From CAZLFQ01 sp044229535 (GTDB taxonomy: Bacteria; Pseudomonadota; Alphaproteobacteria; Rickettsiales; Midichloriaceae): DNA of 64,000 nt. How positions within the stretch are numbered: the stretch's first letter is position 1; every line of letters begins with the position of its first letter. Location of the stretch: assembly GCA_044229535.1 (NCBI GenBank), contig JBGASU010000001.1, positions 372,001 through 436,000 of the forward strand, in the 5' to 3' direction. The position numbers were made by a program, and so were the translations under genes. Below, one piece after another: positions 7,559 through 17,358 of this stretch. A model generated the notes under the pieces. The model was not told where the DNA came from and searched no databases. It was given only the letters and a program-made list of their open reading frames with translations.

Positions 7559-9172
7559 TTACAACAGCCTATCAGCTGGAACATCCTCTAGATTGCCTTC
7601 GTATAGGTAGCTTTTCCCATTTTTTTGCAGTACCATAACATGCGTTGCAATGGTATTGATGAAGTTCCTATTATGACTTATAAACATTGCTGTGCCTTCA
7701 TATTCCTGAAGGGCTGCTGCTAAAACTTCAATACTTGCGATATCCAAATGGTTAGTCGGCTCATCAAGCAATAAGAAGTTAGCGTCTTTCACTAACATAC
7801 ATGCTAGGCTGAGCCTGTTTTTCTCGCCGCCTGAAAGTACGGATGTTTTCTTAAAAACATCGTCGCTTTTAAATAAGAAAGACCCTAATAAGCTTCTAGC
7901 TCTTTGCATTGGGAAATCTGGGTTGAATTTCTGCACGTTTTCTAGAACTGTTGCCGTTAAGTCTAAATACTGCAATTGATCCTGAGCAAAATACGCCATT
8001 TTTGCATTATGACCTAATTGCATCTCACCAGAGATGCATGGGATCTGTCCAACCAGTGTGCGCATAAAAGTTGTTTTACCAATACCATTCGCGCCTACAA
8101 TTGCAATCTTCTGCCCACGGGCAACGTGGATATTTATATTTTTTACCAGTGTATTGTTGTTATTGCCAATGCAAAGATCTTTCAATTCTAAAACGTCTTT
8201 GCCGCTTTTGGTGGTGAGAGGCAAGCGAATGCTAATCTCCTGCTCTTCTCGGTCGACAACAATCTCAGAGGCTTCATCACGCATTTTTGAAATTAGCTTC
8301 ATTTTACTTTGTGCTTGCGCAGCTTTAGATGCTTTGGCTTTAAATTTATCAACGAAAACAGAAAGTTGTTTAATTTTCTTTTCGGTATTTGCTAAGCTTT
8401 GTTTCTTTTGATCCTCAATCATCGCATACTGCTCAAGGAAGTCATAATAGTTTCCTGTATACTCCCTTAGGCTGCCAGCTTTGATGTGAAGTATTTTATT
8501 CGGCAATTTTACTAACAAATCTTCGTCATGTGATACAAACAACACAACACCCTTGAATTTTTGAAGATATTCCTCAAGCCAAATAATACTTGGTAAATCT
8601 AAATGGTTGGTTGGTTCATCTAGTATTAAGAAATTCGGATCCTTCAATAAGATCTTCGCAAGCTCAAGTCGCATTTTCCAACCACCAGAAATATGTGATG
8701 GATGCATTTCAAGCTGCTCTTGTTTAAAGCCCAGACCTGATAGAATTTGGCTAGCTTTTGCTTCAATTGCATAGCCGTTTTTTTGACGATATAAACCTTC
8801 GATCTTTTCGTATTCTTCATAGATCTCGTCGGTATATTCATTTTCCATCTTGAAGGTTACTTCATCTAGCTTTTTCTTAAGTTCATAAACTTCAGTCGCA
8901 CCTGAAACACATTCTTCCAGAATTGTTTCTTTAGGATTTTGGTTTGGATCCTGTGGAAGATAGGCAACTTGGTAATCTTTAGGTTTGGTAATTGTTCCAG
9001 AATCTGCTTCTTCTAAATTACAGAGGATATTTAACAGCGTAGTTTTCCCCGCACCATTTGCTCCAACAAGCGCAATAATTCCTGAATTAGGAAAATTAAA
9101 ACTTATATTATCAAGCAGCGTGCGTGCTGCGAATTTTTTGGTTAGATTATTTATTATTAACATGATCGACAC
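7559..9172 (-). CDS. ABC-F family ATPase (ribosome-associated), 537 aa
   Basis: A soluble protein with two ABC ATPase domains and no transmembrane domain, the ABC-F arrangement (EttA, Uup, YheS and YbiT relatives), whose members act on translating ribosomes. Domain 1 has Walker A GANGAGKT (residues 37-44), signature ISGGWKMRLELA and Walker B LILDEPTNHLD. A charged helical linker follows (KFKAKASKAAQAQSKMK). Domain 2 has GANGIGKT, LSGGEKNRLSLA and LLLDEPTNHLD. Length fits the YbiT/YheS-like groups; I cannot say which subfamily. Translation may begin at MSIM or at the internal Met4. It is not linked to a permease or resistance gene. Confidence 0.92.
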   Translation of the reverse strand: MSIMLIINNLTKKFAARTLLDNISFNFPNSGIIALVGANGAGKTTLLNILCNLEEADSGTITKPKDYQVAYLPQDPNQNPKETILEECVSGATEVYELKKKLDEVTFKMENEYTDEIYEEYEKIEGLYRQKNGYAIEAKASQILSGLGFKQEQLEMHPSHISGGWKMRLELAKILLKDPNFLILDEPTNHLDLPSIIWLEEYLQKFKGVVLFVSHDEDLLVKLPNKILHIKAGSLREYTGNYYDFLEQYAMIEDQKKQSLANTEKKIKQLSVFVDKFKAKASKAAQAQSKMKLISKMRDEASEIVVDREEQEISIRLPLTTKSGKDVLELKDLCIGNNNNTLVKNINIHVARGQKIAIVGANGIGKTTFMRTLVGQIPCISGEMQLGHNAKMAYFAQDQLQYLDLTATVLENVQKFNPDFPMQRARSLLGSFLFKSDDVFKKTSVLSGGEKNRLSLACMLVKDANFLLLDEPTNHLDIASIEVLAAALQEYEGTAMFISHNRNFINTIATHVMVLQKNGKSYLYEGNLEDVPADRLL

Positions 9173-9240
9173 ACTATTTTTTGTTTAGACACGAGGCTCT
9201 ACTGGCCAAAATTAAGTGCCGAAAAATACGAGATTTTACG

Positions 9241-9270
9241 GCATACGGTTTTCTCAAAAAACCCGTATGC
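9241..9270. repeat. Hairpin GCATACGG/CCGTATGC
   Basis: Perfect 8-bp inverted repeat with a 14-base loop in the spacer between the cation transporter and the ABC-F gene. It could help end transcription of the leftward operon, but no T-run follows it on the minus strand, so termination is uncertain. Confidence 0.4.
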
Positions 9271-9387
9271 ACACCTCAGGCGCAGATATGAAATCCAAAT
9301 AGTGTCATGCTCTTAAACTCATTAATAGCAAGTCACTATAGCAATAAATTAAGGAATTTTCAATGATAGATAACATTAAGCCGTTTA

Positions 9388-10266
9388 TTATTTCCTATGC
9401 CGTTTTGCTTTTTCTTCAGGTTCAACATGAATATTGGTTTCGGCATGTTCAAATTTCATAGCAATTGCTTCTTCAATTCTATCACATATTCTATGCGCCT
9501 CTCCAACCGTCATACTCCTAGCCACTACCAAATGAAAATCAATGAATAACACCCACCCTGCTCTTCTAACTTTAAGGTCATGCCATTCAATTGATCCTTT
9601 AGATTTCTTATCTATAATTTTTTCAATTGCTTCTATCTCCTGAACTACAGGCGCTGCATCCATTAAACCATCAACCGATTCCTTAACCAGCTTGAACCCA
9701 GACCAAAGAATATTAAATGCAACCAGTACTGCGAGTATAACGTCGAGTATTAAGTAACCAGTGAGAACCGCTAGCGCCACACCAATTGCAACACCTACTG
9801 AAGAAAGAAAATCGCTGTATATATGCTCGCCATCAGCTTTAATCGCTGGCGAACGATATTTCTTGCCATATCTAATTAGAATCACCGCCCATATACCATT
9901 TATAGCTGTAGCAACACCATTTATACAGATCCCAAGAAATGGAACATCAATACCTCGTGGTAAGAAATATGCTTTATATGCTTCATAAAAAACAATTAAA
10001 GCCGTTCCAATTACAAATAGCCCCTCAACAATAGCAGAAAGATATTCGGCTTTATAATGGCCATATTGATGACGTTTATCAGCTGGTTTTGCACTGTAGT
10101 GTACCGCCAATATCACAGCTAATGCTGCAACTATATTTACAATGCTTTCCAATGCGTCTGAATATAAGGCCACACTCCCAGTAACCGCAAAGGCTATATA
10201 CTTTATGATTAAAACTAATATACCAATGAAAAAACTTCCAATAGCTAACTTAATAGGCTTCTTCAT
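9388..10266 (-). CDS. Cation diffusion facilitator (CDF) transporter, 292 aa
   Basis: Inner-membrane divalent-metal/proton antiporter of the CDF family. About six hydrophobic segments are visible. TM2 carries S-D-A-L-E-S (Asp37), a His/Gly-rich loop HQYGHYKAEYLSA follows, and TM5 carries H-I-Y-S-D, the HxxxD metal site. A soluble C-terminal domain contains H-D-L-K-V-R-R, as expected of the CDF cytoplasmic dimerisation domain. The usual second Asp of the TM2 site (DxxxD) is Ser41 here, so the metal cannot be assigned. Its start overlaps the stop of the upstream TPR gene by four bases, implying translational coupling. Confidence 0.88.
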   Translation of the reverse strand: MKKPIKLAIGSFFIGILVLIIKYIAFAVTGSVALYSDALESIVNIVAALAVILAVHYSAKPADKRHQYGHYKAEYLSAIVEGLFVIGTALIVFYEAYKAYFLPRGIDVPFLGICINGVATAINGIWAVILIRYGKKYRSPAIKADGEHIYSDFLSSVGVAIGVALAVLTGYLILDVILAVLVAFNILWSGFKLVKESVDGLMDAAPVVQEIEAIEKIIDKKSKGSIEWHDLKVRRAGWVLFIDFHLVVARSMTVGEAHRICDRIEEAIAMKFEHAETNIHVEPEEKAKRHRK

Positions 10267-13148
10267 TTTTTAGCATCCTTTTCAGCTGAATTAATTACGT
10301 CGATAATTTGGTTTACTGTCTGCTTAATTAAATCGATCGTCTGCTGAGTTTCCAGCTTCTTCATCTTTATAGTCGCCCAACTTTTAGAGATAGTTTCTAG
10401 GATTTTAGTATTACGCTGCCCTTCTGGCATACGTTTATTAAAATCATTTATAAGGTCATCCAATAAATTAAACTCGCCAGTAATCAAATATGAAATCGCT
10501 AGTTTTAAAACTTTATCAGAATCTTTGGATTGTAATAGATCTGCTCCTTCCCTGATAGAATAGATACGAGGCTCAACATAATCATTAAATTCTTTCCATT
10601 TTTTCTGACTCCAGAAAATCTCAGATTTTATATCATCAGCAGCTTGCGATAAATCTCCCTTTAATAACTTTAATGCCTCATCATCCTGCCTATTATCGTG
10701 CAAAGCTCTTGCATGAATATACTTTCTTTCATCTGCTATTTCATTTGGTAATTCTGAATAATCATCTCCAGAATTTATAGCTTGAATCGCTTTTATAGCT
10801 TCATTATTGGACAAATAAACTTTAGCTAGCTTATTAATAGCCTTCTCTTTAAAATTACCTTTTAATCTGTTGTTCACTTGATGTTGTAAAATAGCTGAAG
10901 CTCTGTTTAGCAGATCAAGTGCTAATAAATGATCCACAAATCTGAGTACAACAAAGTCTCCTGTTTCACCTATAGGTACAAGATGCTCAAATTCATAAAA
11001 AAGAGATAAAGCTTTTAGATGGCTAACTTGTTCGTCTTTACCTTCTAAAAAGAATTTAACAAAAGTGTCACCCATCTTTCTACCAAGTTTTAGTGATTCA
11101 GGAGAAAATGGATAATATTTTAAGATGATGTCCCAACTTCTTAATGCACTAGCATACTCTTTCATCTCAAGATACCCCTCGCCTAGACTTGTCAGAATTT
11201 CTATTTCTAGCTCGTCACCTCTCCATACCATCGCTATTTTTTCAAGCTCTTCTGTAAACTCAACCAAGTTCATTCGCTCAGTTTGGTTCATGAATTTGGC
11301 TTTTTCAAACCTACATATACTACGGTTAAGAACATCCTCATAATCTTCTATACATTTATCCCAATATTCTAATGCGGGGTCAGGCTTTTCCATTCCAGAA
11401 TATAATGAAGCCGCTAAAGCATTTATACGGTTCGTATCGTGTGGGGGTAATTTCATTTTAAGCAAATCTTTTATTATAATTTGCGCTTCGTTAAATTGCT
11501 TATCAGCAATTTTTTGGCTGGCAATTGAGATACCAACTTCCATCATGAATGGGTCTGTATATTCACTTAAAAAGCTTCCTTCTCTCTCTGTGTACATAGT
11601 CATTGGGTCTATCTTATTTAGATAATCTTCTGATCCCGTTACCATAAAGCTTGTAACAGCCTGCCAAAACCTTACTTCTTTTCTAAGAGATAGAGGAACT
11701 TCAAGTATTGCTATAGATCTTGCAATATTATATGCAGTAATAAACTCATAATCCATATAGTTCATAGCTGCTTCAATTACTTTCACGTTATATGAATTGC
11801 CAAAATCTGCGTCTTCTTTTTTAATCAACTTTATTATGCTTAAGCCTTCTGTATAGAATCCATTTGCTAGGTAAAACAACGCCCAATTTGCATATATACG
11901 CGCCCTTTGTTCTTTGGTCTTGGCCTGCATCAAAGAATGTCGCAACATACCTACTTTATCTAAAAACTCCCCTTCTTTTGCTTGATAACTTTTTAAACTT
12001 AATATGCTTTGAAAATCTTCTACAAAATCGTCCAGCTTAAATCCATATTGAGGATCTGCAAATTTTGCTTCCTGTTTTTTATATACTCTTGGAGCTATAT
12101 TTAATCCACCAGCCCCAGTTAACTGATACGTTTTATTACTCTTATTAATTTTTATTGAATCAGAATTAGGCTTTATGATACCACCTTGAATAGATTTTAA
12201 AATTTTAAAATCTATAAATGTAAATTTATCATTAATGGCTACAGCACTATCAACCATGGGAAGTGCTATAATGTCATCACCTACATAATTATCACGAAAT
12301 TTTATAGAACCTCTTGGCTCTTCATCTAACTCAACATCAACTCTAGGATGAGGTGCTGCAAGAGGACGAGATAAAACTCTTATGTCTTTTGCTTTTATTG
12401 CTTTACTTGATATTTCTAAATTCCACTCATAACCAGTTCTATACATTACGGCACTTGGCATCTTGCCATCCACATCCTTTAGAACCATAGAAAATATTAG
12501 AGATTTACTATCTTTATACTCTTGTTTTAAATCAGAAAACCATTGAGTTTTGATATTTGGCAAAGCTCCTGTAGCAGAAGTATCGAACACAACCCATAAT
12601 CTTTTATCTCTTATAAAAGCGGCACTCGCAACATCCTCTTGCCATCTAAAAGTCAAAATTGACTTATCACCTTCATCTATAAATGCTATTGGCAACTCAT
12701 CAGATTCACTATGTATATGCTTCTGACGATTTTCTAAGGATTTGTCATTACTTTCTTCTTTTGCATTTGGCTTATAATCATTAGATGATATTTCTATGCC
12801 AGTCTTATCAACTATTTTAAATTTACTGATCTTCAGATTATCTTCGGCTAGAGTAAGAGTTAATCTACTTTTAGAAATATCAACGCTTTTGATAAACTGT
12901 TTATACTTACTAATCGAACTGGTATCGCCAAATTCTATGCTTTCATCAAATCTCAAACTCAATATATTGTCCGACTGGCTATAAGAGAAATCATTTTTAT
13001 CCCCAGTAAATATTATCCTAAGAGCAGTATCTTTTCTTATAGTGTCTATTAATATTTTTTCAGATTTAGCCAAGGCAACATAGCTTGTCATAAACAGTAA
13101 ATTTATGACAAAAATTTGTACAAAAAATATGAATATATTTTTACGCAC
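10263..13148 (-). CDS. Exported TPR-like protein with N-terminal beta-rich (AMIN-like) region, 961 aa
   Basis: A large protein with an N-terminal signal peptide (positive MRKN, then a hydrophobic stretch to about residue 27 ending in A-L-A). Residues about 30-130 are beta-rich and resemble an AMIN-type peptidoglycan-associated module (DTALRIIFTGDKNDFSYSQ and following). From about 370 to the end the protein is almost entirely helical, with TPR-like units such as YLEMKEYASALRSWDIIL near residue 655. It is probably periplasmic, as an assembly or scaffolding factor; no enzyme motif is seen. It is translationally coupled to the cation transporter and follows ubiG on the same strand. The AMIN assignment is an inference; only the TPR-like character is moderately clear. 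Confidence 0.7.
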   Translation of the reverse strand: MRKNIFIFFVQIFVINLLFMTSYVALAKSEKILIDTIRKDTALRIIFTGDKNDFSYSQSDNILSLRFDESIEFGDTSSISKYKQFIKSVDISKSRLTLTLAEDNLKISKFKIVDKTGIEISSNDYKPNAKEESNDKSLENRQKHIHSESDELPIAFIDEGDKSILTFRWQEDVASAAFIRDKRLWVVFDTSATGALPNIKTQWFSDLKQEYKDSKSLIFSMVLKDVDGKMPSAVMYRTGYEWNLEISSKAIKAKDIRVLSRPLAAPHPRVDVELDEEPRGSIKFRDNYVGDDIIALPMVDSAVAINDKFTFIDFKILKSIQGGIIKPNSDSIKINKSNKTYQLTGAGGLNIAPRVYKKQEAKFADPQYGFKLDDFVEDFQSILSLKSYQAKEGEFLDKVGMLRHSLMQAKTKEQRARIYANWALFYLANGFYTEGLSIIKLIKKEDADFGNSYNVKVIEAAMNYMDYEFITAYNIARSIAILEVPLSLRKEVRFWQAVTSFMVTGSEDYLNKIDPMTMYTEREGSFLSEYTDPFMMEVGISIASQKIADKQFNEAQIIIKDLLKMKLPPHDTNRINALAASLYSGMEKPDPALEYWDKCIEDYEDVLNRSICRFEKAKFMNQTERMNLVEFTEELEKIAMVWRGDELEIEILTSLGEGYLEMKEYASALRSWDIILKYYPFSPESLKLGRKMGDTFVKFFLEGKDEQVSHLKALSLFYEFEHLVPIGETGDFVVLRFVDHLLALDLLNRASAILQHQVNNRLKGNFKEKAINKLAKVYLSNNEAIKAIQAINSGDDYSELPNEIADERKYIHARALHDNRQDDEALKLLKGDLSQAADDIKSEIFWSQKKWKEFNDYVEPRIYSIREGADLLQSKDSDKVLKLAISYLITGEFNLLDDLINDFNKRMPEGQRNTKILETISKSWATIKMKKLETQQTIDLIKQTVNQIIDVINSAEKDAKK

Positions 13149-13208
13149 TTACAACCAAATAAATAAGCATGATCAACCGTAGCAAAATTTTACGAAATGT
13201 TAAATAAA

Positions 13209-13910
13209 TTATTTCTTTTTAAGAGTGATAATATAATTCACATCCTTATTATCTGACAGACTCCAAGAATTTAGTACTGGACTAAATTTCATTCCAGAAA
13301 TATCAACCACTTCATAATCACTCTTTGTCATAGCAAGCAACTCATCTGGTTTTACGAATTTTTCCCAGTCGTGAGTTCCTCTTGGTACCCATCTCAAAAC
13401 ATATTCTGCCGCTACCTTTGCGAGTGCAAATGACTTTAAAGTTTTATTGATTGTTGAAATAAATAGAAGGCCACTAGGCTTTAGGCACTTGGTTATGTGT
13501 TTTAAAAATGTGTCGATGTCAGAGACATGCTCAATAATTTCCAATGCAAATATTATGTCAAACTTACCTTTATTATACTCAGAAAATTCTTCAATTGATG
13601 CTGTATGATAATCTAGCTCCACTCCATTTCTTAACGCATAATTCTTAGCGATTTTTATATTTTCATCGCCTGCATCAATACCTGTAACATCAGCTTTAAG
13701 CCTTGCGAAGGGAATTGAAATTAACCCCCCGCCACAACCAACGTCCAATATTTTTTTACCAGCGACTTTACCAATTTGGTTTTTAATATATGAAATTCGA
13801 ACTGGGTTCATTTTATGCAATGGTTTGAACTTGCCAGATTCATCCCACCATTCATCTGCCATTGCTGAAAATTTCTCTATTTCTTTTGGGTCGACTGTTG
13901 TTTTTTTCAT
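13209..13910 (-). CDS. ubiG: Ubiquinone biosynthesis O-methyltransferase UbiG, 233 aa
   Basis: SAM-dependent methyltransferase carrying out both O-methylation steps of ubiquinone synthesis. The N-terminus has the UbiG hallmark EWWDESGKFKPLHKMNPVRI. The SAM site motif I is I-L-D-V-G-C-G-G-G-L near residues 55-64, with the acidic D-A-G-D motif II following, and F-A-L-E-I-I-E-H-V as the post-motif. Length is typical. It begins two bases before the stop of the upstream hypothetical gene, so it is probably cotranscribed with it. COQ9 and ubiB elsewhere in the window complete a ubiquinone theme. Confidence 0.95.
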   Translation of the reverse strand: MKKTTVDPKEIEKFSAMADEWWDESGKFKPLHKMNPVRISYIKNQIGKVAGKKILDVGCGGGLISIPFARLKADVTGIDAGDENIKIAKNYALRNGVELDYHTASIEEFSEYNKGKFDIIFALEIIEHVSDIDTFLKHITKCLKPSGLLFISTINKTLKSFALAKVAAEYVLRWVPRGTHDWEKFVKPDELLAMTKSDYEVVDISGMKFSPVLNSWSLSDNKDVNYIITLKKK

Positions 13911-13912
13911 GG

Positions 13913-14800
13913 CTATTGAATTCCTCTTTCAGATGAGTAAATACCTGAGAGATTCGCAAAAAACACTTCAGGTGTTATCTGATTTGTTATCAAAGCATTA
14001 AAATGCCCTTGAACCTGTAATTGGGCAACATGTGATAAAACTGGATTTCCAAGCTGCACTGTCCCAGTTGAATTTAATACTGATAAAACCCCAGATTTAA
14101 ATATTAGAATATTTCTATCTAATTGATCCGAAGCTGATGCGCTAGATGAGGAGGCACCTTGTTCAGCCTGAACTTGAATTCTTTTATCAAAATTTTCACG
14201 CAGTGCAATTATCCAATCAAGAAGTTTTCCATTACAGTCAAATCTATTATCACGCTCAGTGATTGTAGCAATATTCGCATCTATACTGTCAAAAAATGAG
14301 TCACCATTCTCGCCCAGTTCCAGAACTTGTTTCACAACAGTTACAGGGGTTCTGGCTGAGCTAAATATATCACTTTCATATTGTGAAAAAATTCTTTTGC
14401 TTGATGGCTCTATATAAAAATAGTCTAAGATGTGTAGTCCAGCACGATCTTTTTGATTTAGCACATTACTTAAAGGAATTTGCAACTCTTGAGCAATTTC
14501 TTTCACGGCATGAAAAAGGTAGTTGCCATTTTTTAGAACTGCCAGTCTAAATAAAATGGCAAAAGTCTCTTCTACACTAAATTTTTCATGGATTTTTTGA
14601 AGAAGCATTGCAAATTTATCTTGATCAAGCGCATCCTCTCTAGCAATATTTACAAAATGCTTTAAACTATTTTCTTCTGCTAGAGCTTTACCAGTGACAT
14701 TCTGCACAATCATTTTAATTTGCTCTGCTGACCCTGGATAATGTTGAGGGTCGAATTTCTCAATAAATTCAAGCTTTTGCAATTGTTCTTTGGTTAACAT
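13913..14800 (-). CDS. Hypothetical helical protein, 295 aa
   Basis: I do not recognise this protein. It is soluble, largely helical and has no signal peptide or membrane segment. Residues near 215-225 form a low-complexity Ser/Ala linker (GASSSSASASDQ), like linkers in other accessory proteins of this window, separating a 210-residue N-terminal part from a short C-terminal domain. The stop lies two bases before the ubiG start codon on the same strand, so the two share a transcript. The Ser-rich linker suggests a lineage-specific, possibly effector-type protein inserted between housekeeping genes (rpoH and ubiG). Confidence 0.6.
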   Translation of the reverse strand: MLTKEQLQKLEFIEKFDPQHYPGSAEQIKMIVQNVTGKALAEENSLKHFVNIAREDALDQDKFAMLLQKIHEKFSVEETFAILFRLAVLKNGNYLFHAVKEIAQELQIPLSNVLNQKDRAGLHILDYFYIEPSSKRIFSQYESDIFSSARTPVTVVKQVLELGENGDSFFDSIDANIATITERDNRFDCNGKLLDWIIALRENFDKRIQVQAEQGASSSSASASDQLDRNILIFKSGVLSVLNSTGTVQLGNPVLSHVAQLQVQGHFNALITNQITPEVFFANLSGIYSSERGIQ

Positions 14801-14861
14801 GTCTAGAAACCTCTATAATTTAAATGTGAATATAAGGTTTTTTTTAAGGCTAGTAAATATA

Positions 14862-15806
14862 CTATTTCGCTACTTCTTCTTGCAAACGCTTCATGGCTTT
14901 TTCTTCGATTTGCCTAATACGCTCACTTGAAACCCCGTACCTTGCCCCAAGAACTTCTAGAGTTGTGGGGTCATCTTTAAGCCTTCGCTCTAATAAAATC
15001 TCCTGCTCTCTTTGAGTAAGTTTTTGTAGCGCTTGATTGAATTTATCTTTTTTATAATTGTACTCTTGATTCTCAAGAATAGTCACCTCATGACTATCCC
15101 ATGGTGATGCTATAACGTCAATAATTTCGCCAGAGTCATCATCACTTGACGTATGCGAGTTGAGGTATATATCGCCGCCACTCATGCGCATATCCATTTC
15201 CGAAACTTCTTCTTTCGAAAGGTCTAAATCTTTTGCGATTATATCGTTCGCATTTGCAGGAATTTGACCATTGTGAATGTTAAACAACCTATTTTTCATC
15301 TTTCTAAGGTTAAAGAATAACTTCTTATGCGCTGCCGAAGTACCAATCTTGACCATGGACCAAGACTTTAGGATATAATCCTGAATAGTAGCTCTAATCC
15401 ACCACATGGCATATGTGGCAAGCCTAAAACCTTTATTTGGGTCAAATTTCTTCACAGCTATCATTAGACCAACGTTACCTTCTGAAATCATATCAGTCAT
15501 CGGCAGGCCGTACCCACGGAACTGCTGGGCGATTTTAGCAACCAGTCTTAGGTGGGAAGTAACTAGCTTTTGTGCAGCTTCCAAATCTTTTTCTTGATGC
15601 CATTTTTGAGCAAGATCCTGCTCTTCTTGGGCAGAAAGCATTGGAAACTTCTTAATTTCATCCAAATACCTTGAGAGGCCTACATCCTGTGATAAAACTG
15701 GCAAAGATATTGAGCTCATAGAATCTCCAGAATTCTCGTTACCACCTGTATGTAGTTCAGGTTCTTGTAAATTCAAGTCCTTAACGATTTTATCTTTTTT
15801 TTCCAT
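14862..15806 (-). CDS. rpoH: RNA polymerase heat-shock sigma factor RpoH (sigma-32), 314 aa
   Basis: Group 3-like sigma factor directing heat-shock transcription. Region 1.2/2.1 begins YLDEIKKFPMLSAQEEQDLA. Region 2 has DMISEGNVGLMIAVKKFDP and the -10 recognition helix YAMWWIRATIQDYIL. The RpoH box, specific to this group, is KKLFFNLRKMK. Region 4.2 at the C-terminus has the helix-turn-helix with SSERIRQIEEKAMKRLQ. The N-terminal 40 residues are polar and less conserved. It follows map on the same strand with a short gap. The htpG upstream region in this window has a matching promoter. Confidence 0.95.
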   Translation of the reverse strand: MEKKDKIVKDLNLQEPELHTGGNENSGDSMSSISLPVLSQDVGLSRYLDEIKKFPMLSAQEEQDLAQKWHQEKDLEAAQKLVTSHLRLVAKIAQQFRGYGLPMTDMISEGNVGLMIAVKKFDPNKGFRLATYAMWWIRATIQDYILKSWSMVKIGTSAAHKKLFFNLRKMKNRLFNIHNGQIPANANDIIAKDLDLSKEEVSEMDMRMSGGDIYLNSHTSSDDDSGEIIDVIASPWDSHEVTILENQEYNYKKDKFNQALQKLTQREQEILLERRLKDDPTTLEVLGARYGVSSERIRQIEEKAMKRLQEEVAK

Positions 15807-15857
15807 AATCCGAATTATAACACATTCACATGCCTTGGTAAAGCTTTCTGAACAATG

Positions 15858-16664
15858 CTATTTATAAGGTGGGCATTTAAACCCCTTTGGCGATATTGTA
15901 AATATCTCAAACCCATCCTTAGTCACACCGATAGTATGCTCAAACTGCGCTGATAATGACTTATCACGGGTTACCGCAGTCCAACCATCAGCAAGCTCTT
16001 TTACTTCAAAACGGCCAGCGTTTATCATAGGCTCGATTGTAAAGAACATTCCTTCTTCTAGAACCGTTTTAAAACCAGGCTCATAGTAATGAGTTACATT
16101 TGGCGCAGCATGGAAGACCTTGCCAATACCATGGCCACAAAAATCTCTAACCACAGAGAATCCTTGGCTTTCCGCATATTCTTGAATCTCCTTACCAATT
16201 AAATTTAATTTAACTCCAGGTCTCACCTGCTCTATTCCTTTCATCAAGCAGTCATAAGTAACTTGAACTAATTTCTTGGCCTTAATTGGCGCTTTTTCGC
16301 CAGTAATATACATACGGCTTGTATCACCATAGTAACCATCTTTTATTACGGTCACGTCTATATTAACAATATCACCATCATTCAACTTTTTATCGCTAGG
16401 AATGCCATGACAAACAACGTGATTAACCGATGTACAAATCGATTTAGGATACGGCGTCCTACCAGATGGCTTATATCCTAATGGGGCAGGAATACAGCCC
16501 GCATCTACAATCATTTTATGGCATAGCGTATTTAAATGATCAGTAGTCACCCCAACTTGAACATGGTCAGTAATAAAATCTAAAACTTCCGCAGCGAATT
16601 TCCCAGCTGCACGCATTCCTTCAAAATCTTTTTCGTTATGTATAGGTATTGATTCTTTCATCAT
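15858..16664 (-). CDS. map: Methionine aminopeptidase, type I
   Basis: Removes the initiator methionine from nascent proteins; a two-metal enzyme. Seen are H-V-V-C-H-G-I-P near the substrate-binding His, the metal ligands in DIDVTVI-type NIDVTV and YGDTSRM, GHGIGKVFHAAP (His ligand), FTIEPMIN (Glu ligand) and AQFEHTIGVT (Glu ligand). The open frame extends to 16709, but the paired ATG codons at 16664 and 16661 give the usual MapA N-terminus (MMKESIPIHNEKDFEGMRAA), so I take 16664. The gene diverges from COQ9, with under 50 bases between the preferred starts. rpoH follows on the same strand. Confidence 0.95.
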   Translation of the reverse strand: MMKESIPIHNEKDFEGMRAAGKFAAEVLDFITDHVQVGVTTDHLNTLCHKMIVDAGCIPAPLGYKPSGRTPYPKSICTSVNHVVCHGIPSDKKLNDGDIVNIDVTVIKDGYYGDTSRMYITGEKAPIKAKKLVQVTYDCLMKGIEQVRPGVKLNLIGKEIQEYAESQGFSVVRDFCGHGIGKVFHAAPNVTHYYEPGFKTVLEEGMFFTIEPMINAGRFEVKELADGWTAVTRDKSLSAQFEHTIGVTKDGFEIFTISPKGFKCPPYK

Positions 16665-16711
16665 CTTCGCTATTATTTTATGTGTATAAAATAGCAGTAA
16701 TAAGGCCAATT

Positions 16712-17287
16712 TTGCAAGATAAAATTAAAGACTCCATACTCCAGCAAGCTATTAAGATCGTACCTTTTGAAGGGTGGTCAAAGGAGATGCTGCGCCAAGC
16801 ATCGGTCAAGGCTGGCTGTGATGAGAACATGGCAGAACTCATCTTTATGAACGGGGCAATTGGACTTTTAGATTATTATTTAAAAACCCTTGATGAGCAA
16901 ATGATCGTAAAAATCCGTGAGTTGCCATTAGATAAAATGAAAGTCCGCGAGAAAATCAAACAAGCTGTTGTAATTAGGCTAGGCCTAATGAAAAAGCCTG
17001 TAGCGAGCAAAACAGTTTCGTTTCTAGCCCTACCCTTCAACATTCCAAGTGCTATGAGTTTCACTTGGAGAACGGTTGATAAAATGTGGTATGAAGCTGG
17101 TGATACAGCAACCGACTTTAATCATTATACAAAACGCACCTTACTAGCTGGCGTTTATAGCTCAACTTTAATGTACTGGCTTAATGATGACTCTAAAAAT
17201 CATCAAAACACTTGGGAGTTTTTAGATAGAAGAATTGAAGATGTTCTCAAAATAGGCAGCGCAATACATAAATTCAAGACTTCCTAA
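16712..17287 (+). CDS. COQ9-family ubiquinone biosynthesis protein, 191 aa
   Basis: COQ9 proteins are TetR-like-fold lipid-binding proteins that assist ubiquinone hydroxylation and are widespread in alphaproteobacteria and mitochondria. The family pattern is clear: an N-terminal helix-turn-helix-like region (FEGWSKEMLRQASVKAGCDE), the central YYLKTLDEQMIVKIRELPLDKMKVREKI, and the C-terminal lipid-binding region SFTWRTVDKMWYEAGDTATDFNHYTKRTLLAGVY. The frame is open from 16649, inside the map start. The TTG at 16712 has TAAGG six bases upstream and gives a family-like N-terminus, so I prefer it; GTG 16682 is an alternative. UbiG and UbiB are encoded elsewhere in the window. Confidence 0.88.
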   Translation: MQDKIKDSILQQAIKIVPFEGWSKEMLRQASVKAGCDENMAELIFMNGAIGLLDYYLKTLDEQMIVKIRELPLDKMKVREKIKQAVVIRLGLMKKPVASKTVSFLALPFNIPSAMSFTWRTVDKMWYEAGDTATDFNHYTKRTLLAGVYSSTLMYWLNDDSKNHQNTWEFLDRRIEDVLKIGSAIHKFKTS

Positions 17288-17358
17288 AATATACTATAAT
17301 AAACTTCAAGACACAGCCTCTCTACTCATCTATATTACCACCAAAATTTGAGTTAATT

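Noticed and set aside
8034..8411. A 125-codon plus-strand open frame inside the ABC-F gene
   Set aside because: Antisense shadow; the opposite strand has two complete ABC ATPase motif sets.
9241..9270. The GCATACGG hairpin as a rho-independent terminator
   Set aside because: No T-run follows on the strand that would be transcribed into it; kept only as a hairpin.
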